A DNA stretch of 64,000 nt, from contig NZ_JACZFQ010000020.1 in the NCBI RefSeq assembly GCF_014904755.1, positions 110,707 to 174,706 on the forward strand. Direction: 5' to 3'. Position numbers and translations under genes: made by a program. This document shows positions 53,464 to 61,447 of this stretch, in pieces. Under the pieces are notes generated by a model. The model was given only the letters and a program-made list of their open reading frames with translations. It was not told where the DNA came from and did no database searches. Positions within the stretch are counted from its first letter, which is position 1; each line of letters starts with the position of its first letter. The stretch is from Neoluteolibacter marinus. Its GTDB lineage: Bacteria; Verrucomicrobiota; Verrucomicrobiia; Verrucomicrobiales; Akkermansiaceae.

Positions 53464-53912
53464 AGTCGGAGAACGGAGAGTTTTTGGATAGTCTCGAGGA
53501 TGAAGTTTCCTTCGCGGAATCGCTTCGAAATCTGAAGGTTAGGAAGAAGATGACGATTGCGGAAGTAGCGGCGGCAGTTCTCCGCTCTCCGTTGACAGTC
53601 CAGAAGTGGCTCTACGATATCCATGTGCCAGACGCAAAGACGCAGGCCGCTGCGCTCGAAGCCTTGGCTGAGTCCGGCCCCTCCGAGCGCTGCCAGAAAG
53701 AGCTGAAGAGGCTGTATGGCCTGACCTGGGACAAGAGCAAGCGGCGCTGGAAGCTCCGTGTGACCCTCGACATGGGAAAGAAGCTGGTGGGCAAGAGGAT
53801 CACCGTGGCGTTGAAGACGGCCGATGAGGCAGTGGCGATCCAGAAGCGCGACGGCATCCTCGAGGGCTACCGGAAGATCGGGCTGACGGTACGGGGGAAG
53901 ATTGCCGAATGA
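53460..53912 (+). CDS. HTH protein with AP2-like C-terminal domain
   Basis: A 150-residue protein. The first half ([41 protein letters not shown]) is a helix-turn-helix. The second ([49 protein letters not shown]) has the three strands and helix of AP2/ERF-like DNA-binding domains found in phage HNH endonucleases and transcription factors. No nuclease motif is present. It is the last gene of the early operon before the AT-rich cargo. Confidence 0.7.
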   Translation: MKSENGEFLDSLEDEVSFAESLRNLKVRKKMTIAEVAAAVLRSPLTVQKWLYDIHVPDAKTQAAALEALAESGPSERCQKELKRLYGLTWDKSKRRWKLRVTLDMGKKLVGKRITVALKTADEAVAIQKRDGILEGYRKIGLTVRGKIAE

Positions 53913-53961
53913 GAAATCCTGCGGTGTGTGGGGCGAGGGCTCGATCGCTTGCGTACGATAT

Positions 53962-54861
53962 TTAGGCGGTAGGATTCGCTCTTTTGTTCGGTAACGGCTT
54001 ATGACGGCTCTTTACGTGGGATCCAAGCCGGTCAAGATCACGATAGATATAATGCTCGGATATATTGTGAAGTTGGATAAGTTGCCAGATTTCCTTCGCG
54101 ACGCGATGGTCTCTGATGGAGATCTGTCGCAGTGAATCTCTTGAAGATTTCTGATGATTTAATGCGTCCATCGACAGTCCGTGGACAGTGAAGCAGCCCT
54201 GCTGCGCAACGATTCGAAGATTGTTGCGAGGCGGATAAATGGGAAGCGGGCTATTGAAATGCCAGTTCTTGTTGATGACGACGTTCTCCAGGTAGTCAAG
54301 GTTTTTACTGAGTGTTACATTCCAGATTTTCCTGGAATCCTTGAAGTAGGTTTCTGGGAGCGTGGATGTGTCGCTTCTTGCCGAGTGAGAACTGAGCTTG
54401 TAGGGGTTTAGGAAGAATATCGTGGGGTCGTGGTTTCCTATGAGTCTTTCTTTGATTGGGTCGAATGTCTTTTCTAAGGCGAAGAAGCAGGCGACAAGAA
54501 AGCTCTCCGACCAATCCAAAAGGCGGGTTGGAACGCCATAGTGCTGCATTGATGCAAGGGTGTCCCAGCTATTTCGAGCACCGCCATTTAGTCCGTCCGA
54601 TTGATTCGAGTAATCGCAGTAGAGAGACTCCTCAATTGGGTGAATAGCGAGTTTTGTTGAGTCGACATCTGTGTTCTCTCTGTAAAACCTAGCTAGGGAA
54701 CAGTCGAGATCCCACGGGTTGGACTGACCTCTATACCAGCAACTTTTGATCGAAGCTCCAATCTGCTGCTTTAGCGTGTCGGCTTCGGTGAGGAATGTTT
54801 TCAGGTTGTGCATCTGAGTCTGGCGGATTGGTGGCTTATCTTGGGATTGAACCAAGGACAT
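53962..54861 (-). CDS. FRG-domain protein, probable defence cargo
   Basis: A 299-residue protein in AT-richer DNA and on the opposite strand to the phage genes. KSCWYRGQSNPWDLDCSLARFYRE contains the F/Y-R-G core that names the FRG domain, and WDTLASMQHYGVPTRLLDWSESFLVACFFALE is its second conserved block. FRG proteins are common in defence islands, where some act as toxic effectors, but their mechanism is not settled. The gene probably arrived separately from the backbone. It ends about 50 bases from the end of the early operon. Confidence 0.85.
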   Translation of the reverse strand: MSLVQSQDKPPIRQTQMHNLKTFLTEADTLKQQIGASIKSCWYRGQSNPWDLDCSLARFYRENTDVDSTKLAIHPIEESLYCDYSNQSDGLNGGARNSWDTLASMQHYGVPTRLLDWSESFLVACFFALEKTFDPIKERLIGNHDPTIFFLNPYKLSSHSARSDTSTLPETYFKDSRKIWNVTLSKNLDYLENVVINKNWHFNSPLPIYPPRNNLRIVAQQGCFTVHGLSMDALNHQKSSRDSLRQISIRDHRVAKEIWQLIQLHNISEHYIYRDLDRLGSHVKSRHKPLPNKRANPTA

Positions 54862-55295
54862 ACCTCGCGTGTTTTTTAATGACTCCCCCTGAGGCCTTCA
54901 GAGGCGAATCAACTGGTGCACCAGATGTTGCGAGAGCTCTACCGCTGAGCTAATAAGCCGAAAGCTCCTACCTCGAAGTGATTCTGGTATCCGATCGTTT
55001 CTATAGTCGGAGTCCAACATGGCTTCGATTGAATTGACCAGAAGCTGTCGTGTAAGTCCAGGCCTGTCAATGAGATCAATTCGAGCTCGATGTGCTTGAG
55101 CGGGGGCAAACAGGAGGCCCGTTGGGTGCGCTCGGATTGAATGTTATACAAGTTTCCGCTTGGATTCCTAGCTTCGCGATTCGAGGGATCGAGTCACCGA
55201 TAACGAGTCCTTGAGCAGGCCCTAGTAGCGGAGCCTTCGGCCCGGGACCACGACCGGCAGTGGTTCGAATTGGTCTCGGTTGGAAGAGTGTTCGC
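54862..55295. other. AT-richer non-coding gap between FRG cargo and ParB-methyltransferase
   Basis: In 434 bases I find no convincing gene. Nearby leftward text includes a tRNA-like D-arm (54936-54950). The rest has uneven base composition and short stop-rich frames. The promoter of the FRG gene and that of the late module presumably lie here. A possible Shine-Dalgarno GGAAGAG precedes the GTG at 55296. Confidence 0.5.
54893..54959 (-). other. tRNA-like fragment (D-arm only)
   Basis: On the minus strand the text from 54959 begins GGCTTATTAGCTCAGCGGTA and then GAGC, a perfect 5' acceptor strand plus D-arm. The following 40 bases do not fold into an anticodon arm or T-arm and no complementary acceptor strand is convincing. 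It may be a decayed phage tRNA or the left half of one rearranged by integration. Confidence 0.3.
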
Positions 55296-56744
55296 GTGAA
55301 CATCTCAAGCGAGCAATATGAGATTCCCGTGCGGTGTGCTTTCAAGGAGCTGCGGGATCCAGCGACCCTCACGGATCACCCGCGGAATCCGAATCGGCAC
55401 GGGCAGAGGCAGATCGAGCTGCTGGCGAAGGTGATCCGGCATCAGGGGTGGCGGAATCCGATTGTGGTCTCGGCGCGGAGCGGGTTCGTGATCGCCGGGC
55501 ACGGGCGATTGGCGGCCGCGCGGTTGCTGGGGGTGGATGAGGTGCCCGTCGATGTGCAGGACTTCGAAACAGAGGCCGACGAGTGGGCGCACCTGGTAGC
55601 GGACAACCGAATCGCCGAGCTGGCGGAGATGGACGACGAGGGGCTGGGCGAGATCTTGCGCGACCTGGGGGAGGTGGAGGACTTCGAGCTGGAGTGGTCG
55701 GGCTTCGATGACGAGGCGCTGAAGGATCTGCTGGGTGGCAAGGATGAGGTGCCGGCGGGATCGACTTCGCCGTGCCGGGGGCTGGTGGCGGAATTCGGTG
55801 CGGCGCCGTTCTCGGTCTTCGATGCGCGGTCGGGGCCCTGGCAGGACCGGAAGCGGGCTTGGATCGAGTCCGGGATCGCGAGCGAGGAAGGGCGGGATGG
55901 GGATCTGACCTTCGCGACCTCATCGCAACCGCAGGCGACCTACGAGAAGAAGGCGGAGATCGAGGCGAAAGATGGTCGGCCGCTGAGTTGGCAAGAATTC
56001 GCCGAGCGGTTCCCGGAGGCGATGCAGCAGAGCGGGACGAGCATCTTCGACCCGGTGCTGGCGGAGCTGGCGCTGCGGTGGTGGTGCCCGGCCGGCGGGC
56101 GGGTGCTGGATCCTTTCGCCGGTGGCAGCGTCCGTGGGCTGGTAGCGGCGAAGCTGGGGCTGCACTACACGGGGGTCGATCTGCGGCCGGAGCAGGTGGA
56201 GGCGAACGAGCGCCAGGCGGCGGCCTTCGGTGCGGTGGAGGGATCGGCCCGCTGGATCACGGGGGACAGCCGGAACTTGCCGGAGCTGGTCGACGGGGAG
56301 GAGTGCTTCGATTTCATGCTGAGCTGCCCGCCCTACTACGACCTCGAGGTCTACAGCGACCGGCCGGAGGACCTGAGCGCGGCGGGTGACTACGCCGGCT
56401 TCCTGGAAGCCTACCGGGAGATCATCGCTCGGGCCTGCGAGCGGCTGGCGGACGATGCCTTCGCCTGCTGGGTGATCGGCGACGTGCGCGACAAGCGCGG
56501 CTGGTTCCACGGGCTGACCATGGACACGGTGCGGGCCTTCGAGGATGCCGGGATGCGCCTTTACAACGACGCGATCCTGCTGACGCCGGCGGGCTCGCTG
56601 CCGATGCGGGTGCGGGGGCAATTCGAGAAGTCGAGGAAGCTGGGGAAGACGCACCAGTATGTGCTGATCTTCGGCAAGGGTGAGCCGGCCAAGGTGGCGG
56701 CCCGGTGCTCCCTGGCGGTGCTGCCGGCGGAGGCGCAGGAATGA
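55296..56744 (+). CDS. ParB-like nuclease domain fused to DNA methyltransferase
   Basis: A 482-residue protein from a GTG. Residues about 10-110 are a ParB/Sulfiredoxin-like domain (LTDHPRNPNRHGQRQIELLAKVIRHQGWRNPIVV, VIAGHGRLAAARLLGVDEVPV). The C-terminal half is an amino-methyltransferase: motif I VLDPFAGGSVRGLVAAKLG, motif IV LSCPPYYDLEVY and an FxGxG-like VDLRPEQV segment. The order (motif I before IV, with the target domain between) suggests the DNA N4-cytosine/N6-adenine group. Phages use such fusions to mark their own DNA. No restriction partner is adjacent. Confidence 0.9.
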   Translation: MNISSEQYEIPVRCAFKELRDPATLTDHPRNPNRHGQRQIELLAKVIRHQGWRNPIVVSARSGFVIAGHGRLAAARLLGVDEVPVDVQDFETEADEWAHLVADNRIAELAEMDDEGLGEILRDLGEVEDFELEWSGFDDEALKDLLGGKDEVPAGSTSPCRGLVAEFGAAPFSVFDARSGPWQDRKRAWIESGIASEEGRDGDLTFATSSQPQATYEKKAEIEAKDGRPLSWQEFAERFPEAMQQSGTSIFDPVLAELALRWWCPAGGRVLDPFAGGSVRGLVAAKLGLHYTGVDLRPEQVEANERQAAAFGAVEGSARWITGDSRNLPELVDGEECFDFMLSCPPYYDLEVYSDRPEDLSAAGDYAGFLEAYREIIARACERLADDAFACWVIGDVRDKRGWFHGLTMDTVRAFEDAGMRLYNDAILLTPAGSLPMRVRGQFEKSRKLGKTHQYVLIFGKGEPAKVAARCSLAVLPAEAQE

Positions 56745-57157
56745 CCACGCGGGGACGGCCGGCGCTGGAATTCGATCTCGGGGAGGTGGAGAAGCTCGGG
56801 ATGCTGGGTGCCACGGCCGCGGAGATCGCGGCGTGGTTCAACTGCGGGCTGCGGACGATCGAGCGCCGGATGGGGAAGGCCGAGGGTGACTTCCGGATGG
56901 CCTACGACCGGGGCTTCGGGCGGCTGAAAATCTCGCTGCGGCGGCAGCAGATCGAGGCGGCGAAGTCCGGGAACACGGCGATGCTGATCTGGCTGGGCAA
57001 ACAGCTGCTGGATCAGGCGGACAAGCGGGAGATCAAGGAGGAATCGACGGTGACCCAGAAGGAGGGTCGGGTGCGACTGACGCCGGAGGATGAGGAGTTT
57101 TTGAGGAGGAAGGGGAGGCTTGTGCCGCCGAGCGGCGGAGTGCCGGGTGATCAGTGA
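56741..57157 (+). CDS. HTH protein resembling a terminase small subunit
   Basis: A 138-residue protein overlapping the previous gene by 4 bases. LGATAAEIAAWFNCGLRTIERRMGKAEGDFRMAYDRGFG is a helix-turn-helix like that of terminase small subunits, and the middle (KISLRRQQIEAAKSGNTAMLIWLGKQLLDQADK) fits their oligomerisation helices. A second, more typical small subunit follows at 58848, so this gene may be a DNA-binding partner or a duplicate. Its stop codon lies within an AGTGNNN heptamer array. Confidence 0.7.
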   Translation: MTTRGRPALEFDLGEVEKLGMLGATAAEIAAWFNCGLRTIERRMGKAEGDFRMAYDRGFGRLKISLRRQQIEAAKSGNTAMLIWLGKQLLDQADKREIKEESTVTQKEGRVRLTPEDEEFLRRKGRLVPPSGGVPGDQ

Positions 57158-57166
57158 TTAGTGGAA
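57139..57166. repeat. AGTGNNN heptamer array 1
   Basis: Four consecutive heptamers: AGTGCCG, GGTGATC, AGTGATT, AGTGGAA. The array starts in the last codons of the gene ending at 57157 and its TGA supplies the stop. Related arrays lie at 59389 and 60831. Confidence 0.7.
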
Positions 57167-57200
57167 AGGGCGGGTCCGAGGTGTGGGGCTGGGGAGCGAA

Positions 57201-57926
57201 TCACTCCCCGGGAGCCGATTCGCCTTGTTGGTTTGAGTGAGTCCAGAGAAAGAGGCCGGTCCAGAAACCACGCTGATGTGGATCTTCCCAACGTCGCTCA
57301 GCGAATGACACGCCATACCGCGCCAAAAAATCAGGGTCTGTGGCACCTTCCAGCAGAGTGGTGAAGTCCGTCTCCCGCGGTACATACGCGACAAGTAGGT
57401 TACAGCGGGATTTTGGGTTTCCTCTCTTTTCCGGAGGAAGCGAGTCGAGCAACTTCAGTAATTCAGGAGGTAGTCCCCCTCTCGCTCGCTTAGGGAGTTT
57501 TGATATCCATTTCTCGATCTGATTCGACCCAAGGGGACGTCCCTTCCCGTGTGCTTTGTCGACGTGATATGAATCTCCGTATTGCCGGACCTTCGTCGAT
57601 GCGTGAGTCTCGATCTCGATACTCACCTCGAGAGTAGTAGGGAGCACGAACTCAAGGGAGGCTTGCTTTGCGTAGCGAGTCTTCCACCCAAGGCGTTTTG
57701 CTAAATCGAGTTCTAGGTGTTGGGCGTCGCCGAAAAGTCGTCCGCCAAGTATTCTCGCGAGCGGCTGAAATCGGGTGCCGGATTTGAGCAAATCTGGCAG
57801 GCCGTAAAGCCCATGCGGCACCTGCTCATGATCGATCTGCTGGATCTCTGCAAGTAGATCGGATTGCCACATTCTCTTCGCCGAACGTTTGAGCGCATCC
57901 GCGGCGGGATGGACGCCTGGATTCAA
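57201..57926 (-). CDS. Unknown cargo protein, possible nuclease-like fold
   Basis: About 241 residues from a TTG at 57926 that overlaps the stop of the upstream gene (TTGA); an internal ATG at 57872 is the alternative. The protein (RMWQSDLLAEIQQIDHEQVP, HLELDLAKRLGWKTRYAKQASLEFVLPTTLE) has an acidic/basic alpha-beta composition, and a VSIEIETHAST strand that recalls nuclease acidic motifs without a full PD-(D/E)xK set. No family was assigned. AT-richer composition and opposite strand mark it as transferred cargo between the terminase genes. Confidence 0.55.
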   Translation of the reverse strand: MNPGVHPAADALKRSAKRMWQSDLLAEIQQIDHEQVPHGLYGLPDLLKSGTRFQPLARILGGRLFGDAQHLELDLAKRLGWKTRYAKQASLEFVLPTTLEVSIEIETHASTKVRQYGDSYHVDKAHGKGRPLGSNQIEKWISKLPKRARGGLPPELLKLLDSLPPEKRGNPKSRCNLLVAYVPRETDFTTLLEGATDPDFLARYGVSFAERRWEDPHQRGFWTGLFLWTHSNQQGESAPGE

Positions 57927-58546
57927 TTTGACGGCTGGTCGCCGTCGGATGGTGCGGCTTGTTCGGGCTGGGCGGACTTCTTGGTGAACCATCCACTTCT
58001 GGAGCCGAAATTATCTCGCTGCCTCGCTTTCTGACGCTCCTCCTCAAGCTCTTTCCATATCGGATTGGTTTCGGTAACCGTATCCTTCGCGTCACGAAAT
58101 GCCTGAAGGCTTGTGATATTTATCTCGCCGCCAATAACTGGAATATCGTCTCCTTTCCAAGATATTGTGCAAACAAACACCAGCTCGTAGCGGGAGAGGT
58201 CGGTTGTTGGTATATCGAATCTTATCTCGAATTCTGGATCATTGGAATTCACTCTTCCGTAATCCACTGTGACGCCCTTGAAATCTTTCGTGTTGTTCGC
58301 GCGAAGTGTAATGCGGGTCTGTGCACGGTTTGCGGGGAAGGCGTGCTTAAAGTGTGAAAGAAACGTCTTTGGATCTAGCTTGATGTGAAAGTTGGTCATT
58401 CCTGTTTTGTCGTCCTTGTAGGCCATTACATGATTGAATCCCCGCTCCTTATCGAATGTCCGCAGTGGAATAGTAGGGCATCTTCCAAAGGAAGGAATTG
58501 CGGTGAGAAGGAAGACGATGAATGAGAGCAATCGGGAATGTTCCAT
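57923..58546 (-). CDS. Secreted cargo protein of unknown function
   Basis: A 207-residue protein from the ATG at 58546 with an N-terminal signal (MEHSRLLSFIVFLLTAIPSFGR). The mature part is beta-rich (HVMAYKDDKTGMTNFHIKLDP, TRITLRANNTKDFKGVTVDYGR, RYELVFVCTISWKGDDIPVIGG) with a charged C-terminal helix. It is coupled to the downstream gene at TTGA. Together they form a two-gene transferred unit with AT-rich codon usage. Function unknown. Confidence 0.7.
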   Translation of the reverse strand: MEHSRLLSFIVFLLTAIPSFGRCPTIPLRTFDKERGFNHVMAYKDDKTGMTNFHIKLDPKTFLSHFKHAFPANRAQTRITLRANNTKDFKGVTVDYGRVNSNDPEFEIRFDIPTTDLSRYELVFVCTISWKGDDIPVIGGEINITSLQAFRDAKDTVTETNPIWKELEEERQKARQRDNFGSRSGWFTKKSAQPEQAAPSDGDQPSN

Positions 58547-58847
58547 GATTCTGTGACCGAACAGTTTTATTCGTAGCGCCCCTAGGGGGGGATAACCGGG
58601 GGGCACTGTTCAAGAAGCTGGGTGCTGCTCCTTGATGCCACAAGGAATTTGAGGGGGAGGGTGTGTCAATTCGGCGGAGGGAAGGGGGGTGACCGGGAGC
58701 GGGATTTCCTCGCTGATATCACCGGCGAAGGAGGGGAGTTCGGGGAGCCGGTTCAAGTCGTGGAGTGCTGGGGGCATCGATCTCTGACGCGAGTGGGGAC
58801 CATCCCGCCAACTCGACGCGATTTCCCGGCGGCGGCGTACTACCTAC
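58547..58847. other. Gap between cargo unit and terminase small subunit
   Basis: Contains GC-rich, G-run-laden sequence (several runs of 5-7 G) and no protein-like frame beyond a 97-codon shadow that overlaps the terminase start. No hairpin or promoter was identified with confidence. Confidence 0.5.
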
Positions 58848-59414
58848 GTGGCACGCTCGAGGAAAGCGAAGCAGGGGAAGCGGAAGTCCGTGGGGCGGCC
58901 GTCGCGGTATCGTGAGGAGTTCGCCGAGCAGGCGCGGAAGCTCTGCCGGCTGGGGGCGACGGACAAGGAGCTGGCCGAGTTCTTCGGGGTGGATGTGGCG
59001 ACACTGAACCGTTGGAAGCAGCGGCATGCCGAATTTTGCGAGTCCCTAAAAGACGGGAAGTGCCAGGCGGACGCGGAGGTCGCGGACCGGCTCTTCAAGC
59101 GGGCGACGGGCTACAGCCACGAGGATACGAAAATCCTGCAGAACAACGGGGCGCCGGTGATCGTGCCGACGGTGAAGCACTACCCGCCGGACACGGTGGC
59201 GTGCATCTTCTGGCTGAAGAACCGCCGTCCGGACCTGTGGCGGGACAAGGTGGGTCTCGAGCATTCCGGGCCCAACGGCGGGCCGATCCCGACGGAGGGC
59301 GACTACCGGCCGAGCGCGGAGGATGAGGAGGTGATCCGCCGCATTGCCGAGACCCGGGCGAAGATCACTGCGGAGCGGGAGGGGCCGGAGTGCCGAGTGA
59401 GAAGTGCCGAGTGA
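58848..59414 (+). CDS. Phage terminase small subunit
   Basis: A 188-residue protein from a GTG. GRPSRYREEFAEQARKLCRLGATDKELAEFFGVDVATLNRWKQRH is the DNA-binding HTH of the small terminase. RLFKRATGYSHEDTKIL and CIFWLKNRRPDLWRDKVG complete the family pattern. It recognises the packaging site and directs the large subunit. Its last codons and stop come from an AGTGNNN heptamer array. The terminase large subunit gene starts 30 bases later. Confidence 0.88.
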   Translation: MARSRKAKQGKRKSVGRPSRYREEFAEQARKLCRLGATDKELAEFFGVDVATLNRWKQRHAEFCESLKDGKCQADAEVADRLFKRATGYSHEDTKILQNNGAPVIVPTVKHYPPDTVACIFWLKNRRPDLWRDKVGLEHSGPNGGPIPTEGDYRPSAEDEEVIRRIAETRAKITAEREGPECRVRSAE

Positions 59415-59423
59415 GAAGTGGGG
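59389..59423. repeat. AGTGNNN heptamer array 2
   Basis: Five perfect-period heptamers: AGTGCCG, AGTGAGA, AGTGCCG, AGTGAGA, AGTGGGG. The first four form two copies of a 14-base unit. It encodes the C-terminus and stop of the terminase small subunit and then runs on. Confidence 0.8.
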
Positions 59424-59444
59424 GATGCATGGAGGGGGGAATGC

Positions 59445-60824
59445 ATGAAGACGCAGAAGACGATCCTGAGCCCGAGCGAGTTCGCTTGGTTCCAGCTGGG
59501 CATGCGGTCGATCTACGACTGGCAGATCGAGTGCCTGGAAGCGGTGGGGATGCAGGAGCATGGCGGGCCGCCGGTGGCGGTGGCCGCGGCGAATGGATCC
59601 GGGAAGACGTCCAACCTGGTGGCACCGCTGGTGATGTGGTTCCTGTCGCGCTGGCCGCGGGGGCAGGTGATCGTGACCTCGGGCTCCTTCCGCCAGGTCG
59701 AGAAGCAGCTGTGGCCGGCCATGCGGGTGTTCCAGCGGAGGTTCCCGGGGTGGAACTTCCTGCAGACGGAGCTGAAGACGCCGGAGGGCGGGTTCGCGCT
59801 GGGCTTCTCCACCGATGACCCGGGCCGGGCGGAGGGCTGGCACCCGAAGGTCAACCGGGAGACGGACCCGGTGTTCATCATCGTGGACGAGGCGAAGACG
59901 GTGCCGGACGGGGTGTTCGAGGCCTTCGACCGCTGCACGCGGGTCTTCCAGCTGTGGGTGAGCTCGCCGGGGAAGCCGTGGGGGCAATTCTACGAGGCAT
60001 TCCACGCGAACCGGGCGCACCACTGGGTGCGGAAGGTGACGTCGGCGGAGTGCCCGCACATCGACCCGGCGAAGCGGGCGCGGGATCTGGAGAAGTACGG
60101 GCCGGACCATCCGCTCTACCGGTCGATGCACGAGGCGGAGTTCACGGAGGATGCGGAGCGGCTGGTGCTGTCATCGGAGCGGCTGGCGAAGGCGATCGAC
60201 GGGCAGCCGCGGCCGGACGAGGGCGGCGAGGTGGTGGCCTTCTGCGACTTCGCCGCGGGGCGGGACGAGAACGTGCTGGCGATGCGACGGGGCAACCGGG
60301 CGCGGATCGTGAAGGCGTGGGTGGAGAAGAACACGATGCAGGCGGCGCGGGAGTTCGTGCATCTCTTCAAGGAGAACGGCCTGCACCCGGGGCAGGTGTG
60401 GGGCGACGCGGACGGCCTGGGCACGGTGATGATCGACGCGATCGAGGAGCTGGGCTTCCACATCCTGCGCTTCCACGGCGGCCAGGCGGCTTCCGACCCG
60501 GACGAGTATGCGAACTTGATCGGCGAGGTGTGGCACGTCGGCGCAATGGAGATCGAGCGCGGGCGGGTGAACGTGGGTCAGCTGGACCCGGATACCTTCA
60601 AGCAGATCTCGACGCGCAAGAGCGAGTGGAGCGAGAACGGCAAGCTGCGGGTGGAGTCGAAGGACAAGATGCGCCTGGAAGGCCGGCACTCACCGGACCG
60701 CGGGGACGCGCTGCTCGGGTGCATCGCGTGCGGTGCGCGGATGAGCGGGGCGGTCAGTGCGGAGGCTGCCCGGGCGAGCGCGGGAGCGGAGAGTCCGTTC
60801 GCGACGCCGGTGGTGGGGTGGTGA
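59445..60824 (+). CDS. Phage terminase large subunit
   Basis: A 459-residue packaging motor starting MKTQKTILSPSEFAWFQLGM. The ATPase domain has Walker A VAAANGSGKTSNLVA (about 46-60), an adenine-binding Gln (YDWQIE), Walker B VFIIVDEA (143-150) and coupling-motif-like WVSSPGKPWG. The RNase-H-like nuclease has Asp residues in AFCDFAAGRDENV, VWGDADGLGTV and HSPDRGDALLG. It cuts concatemers and drives DNA into procapsids, so the absence of capsid genes nearby is notable. A heptamer array follows its stop. Confidence 0.93.
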   Translation: MKTQKTILSPSEFAWFQLGMRSIYDWQIECLEAVGMQEHGGPPVAVAAANGSGKTSNLVAPLVMWFLSRWPRGQVIVTSGSFRQVEKQLWPAMRVFQRRFPGWNFLQTELKTPEGGFALGFSTDDPGRAEGWHPKVNRETDPVFIIVDEAKTVPDGVFEAFDRCTRVFQLWVSSPGKPWGQFYEAFHANRAHHWVRKVTSAECPHIDPAKRARDLEKYGPDHPLYRSMHEAEFTEDAERLVLSSERLAKAIDGQPRPDEGGEVVAFCDFAAGRDENVLAMRRGNRARIVKAWVEKNTMQAAREFVHLFKENGLHPGQVWGDADGLGTVMIDAIEELGFHILRFHGGQAASDPDEYANLIGEVWHVGAMEIERGRVNVGQLDPDTFKQISTRKSEWSENGKLRVESKDKMRLEGRHSPDRGDALLGCIACGARMSGAVSAEAARASAGAESPFATPVVGW

Positions 60825-60830
60825 TGTCCG

Positions 60831-60865
60831 AGTGCCGAGTGATCAGTGAGCAGTGATCAGTGGCG
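60831..60865. repeat. AGTGNNN heptamer array 3
   Basis: Five heptamers: AGTGCCG, AGTGATC, AGTGAGC, AGTGATC, AGTGGCG, in the intergenic space just after the terminase large subunit stop. The third array with the same phase rule. Confidence 0.75.
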
Positions 60866-60942
60866 GAGTCTTTGCGGGCATGGTGGGGTGGGGACCACTG
60901 CGGGTGGTCGATCCGGATATGTGGGAGTAGCAGGGTGGAGGG

Positions 60943-61398
60943 GTGAAGACTCGAATCCTATCCTTCCTTGCGGCCGTGGCCGCTTTCCTTACCCTGCTCG
61001 GCGGTCTCGACCTGTCGGGGATCATTGACGTGCTGCCGGCAAAGGTGGCCACCGGACTGGCGACGGCGCTGCAGCTGTTGGCGGGCCTCGTCCACCTGGT
61101 CAAAGCGGTCGGCGATTTCGTCGACGACGGCCAGATCAACGGCTCGTTCAAGGCGCTGGGCTGGCTACTGGTGCTGGGCTTCGCGGTGATGTCGATGTCC
61201 TGCGCCGGGATGACCTCGGCGATCACCGGGCAGCCGATCCACTCGACGGTGGTGCAGCGGGAGGGCGGCAAGCCCTTCAACCTGGCAACCCAGGACGTCC
61301 TGCGGGCGGAGAGCTCGCCGCCGGAGACGGTCTTCGGGCTCTACGATGCCGGTCTTGTCGCGCGGAGGGCCACGGAGGTTCTGAAGACGGGAAAGTGA
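60943..61398 (+). CDS. Holin-like membrane protein
   Basis: A 151-residue protein from a GTG, preceded by GGTGGAGG very close to the start. It has a hydrophobic N-terminal helix (ILSFLAAVAAFLTLLGGLDLSGII), a second (VATGLATALQLLAGLVHLVKAVG) and a third near FKALGWLLVLGFAVMSMSCAG. The tail is soluble (STVVQREGGKPFNLATQDVLRA). It is upstream of the endolysin and resembles three-helix holins by position and topology; direct homology is not claimed. The C-terminal part may be periplasmic. Confidence 0.65.
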   Translation: MKTRILSFLAAVAAFLTLLGGLDLSGIIDVLPAKVATGLATALQLLAGLVHLVKAVGDFVDDGQINGSFKALGWLLVLGFAVMSMSCAGMTSAITGQPIHSTVVQREGGKPFNLATQDVLRAESSPPETVFGLYDAGLVARRATEVLKTGK

Positions 61399-61447
61399 TC
61401 CTGCTGCACGCCCTGAACCGGTGAACCGACTTCCCTCCGGAGCCGAC

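Noticed and set aside
54893..54959. A functional tRNA
   Set aside because: Only the 5' acceptor strand and D-arm match; no anticodon or T-arm can be built.
54939..55151. 70-codon leftward frame in the AT-rich gap
   Set aside because: No Shine-Dalgarno, no family, and it runs into the tRNA-like D-arm.
58622..58915. 97-codon frame ahead of the terminase small subunit
   Set aside because: It overlaps the terminase start and has an unlikely Gly/Glu/Arg composition.
57139..60865. AGTGNNN arrays as a CRISPR array
   Set aside because: The unit is seven bases with no spacers of 25-40 bases and no cas genes nearby.
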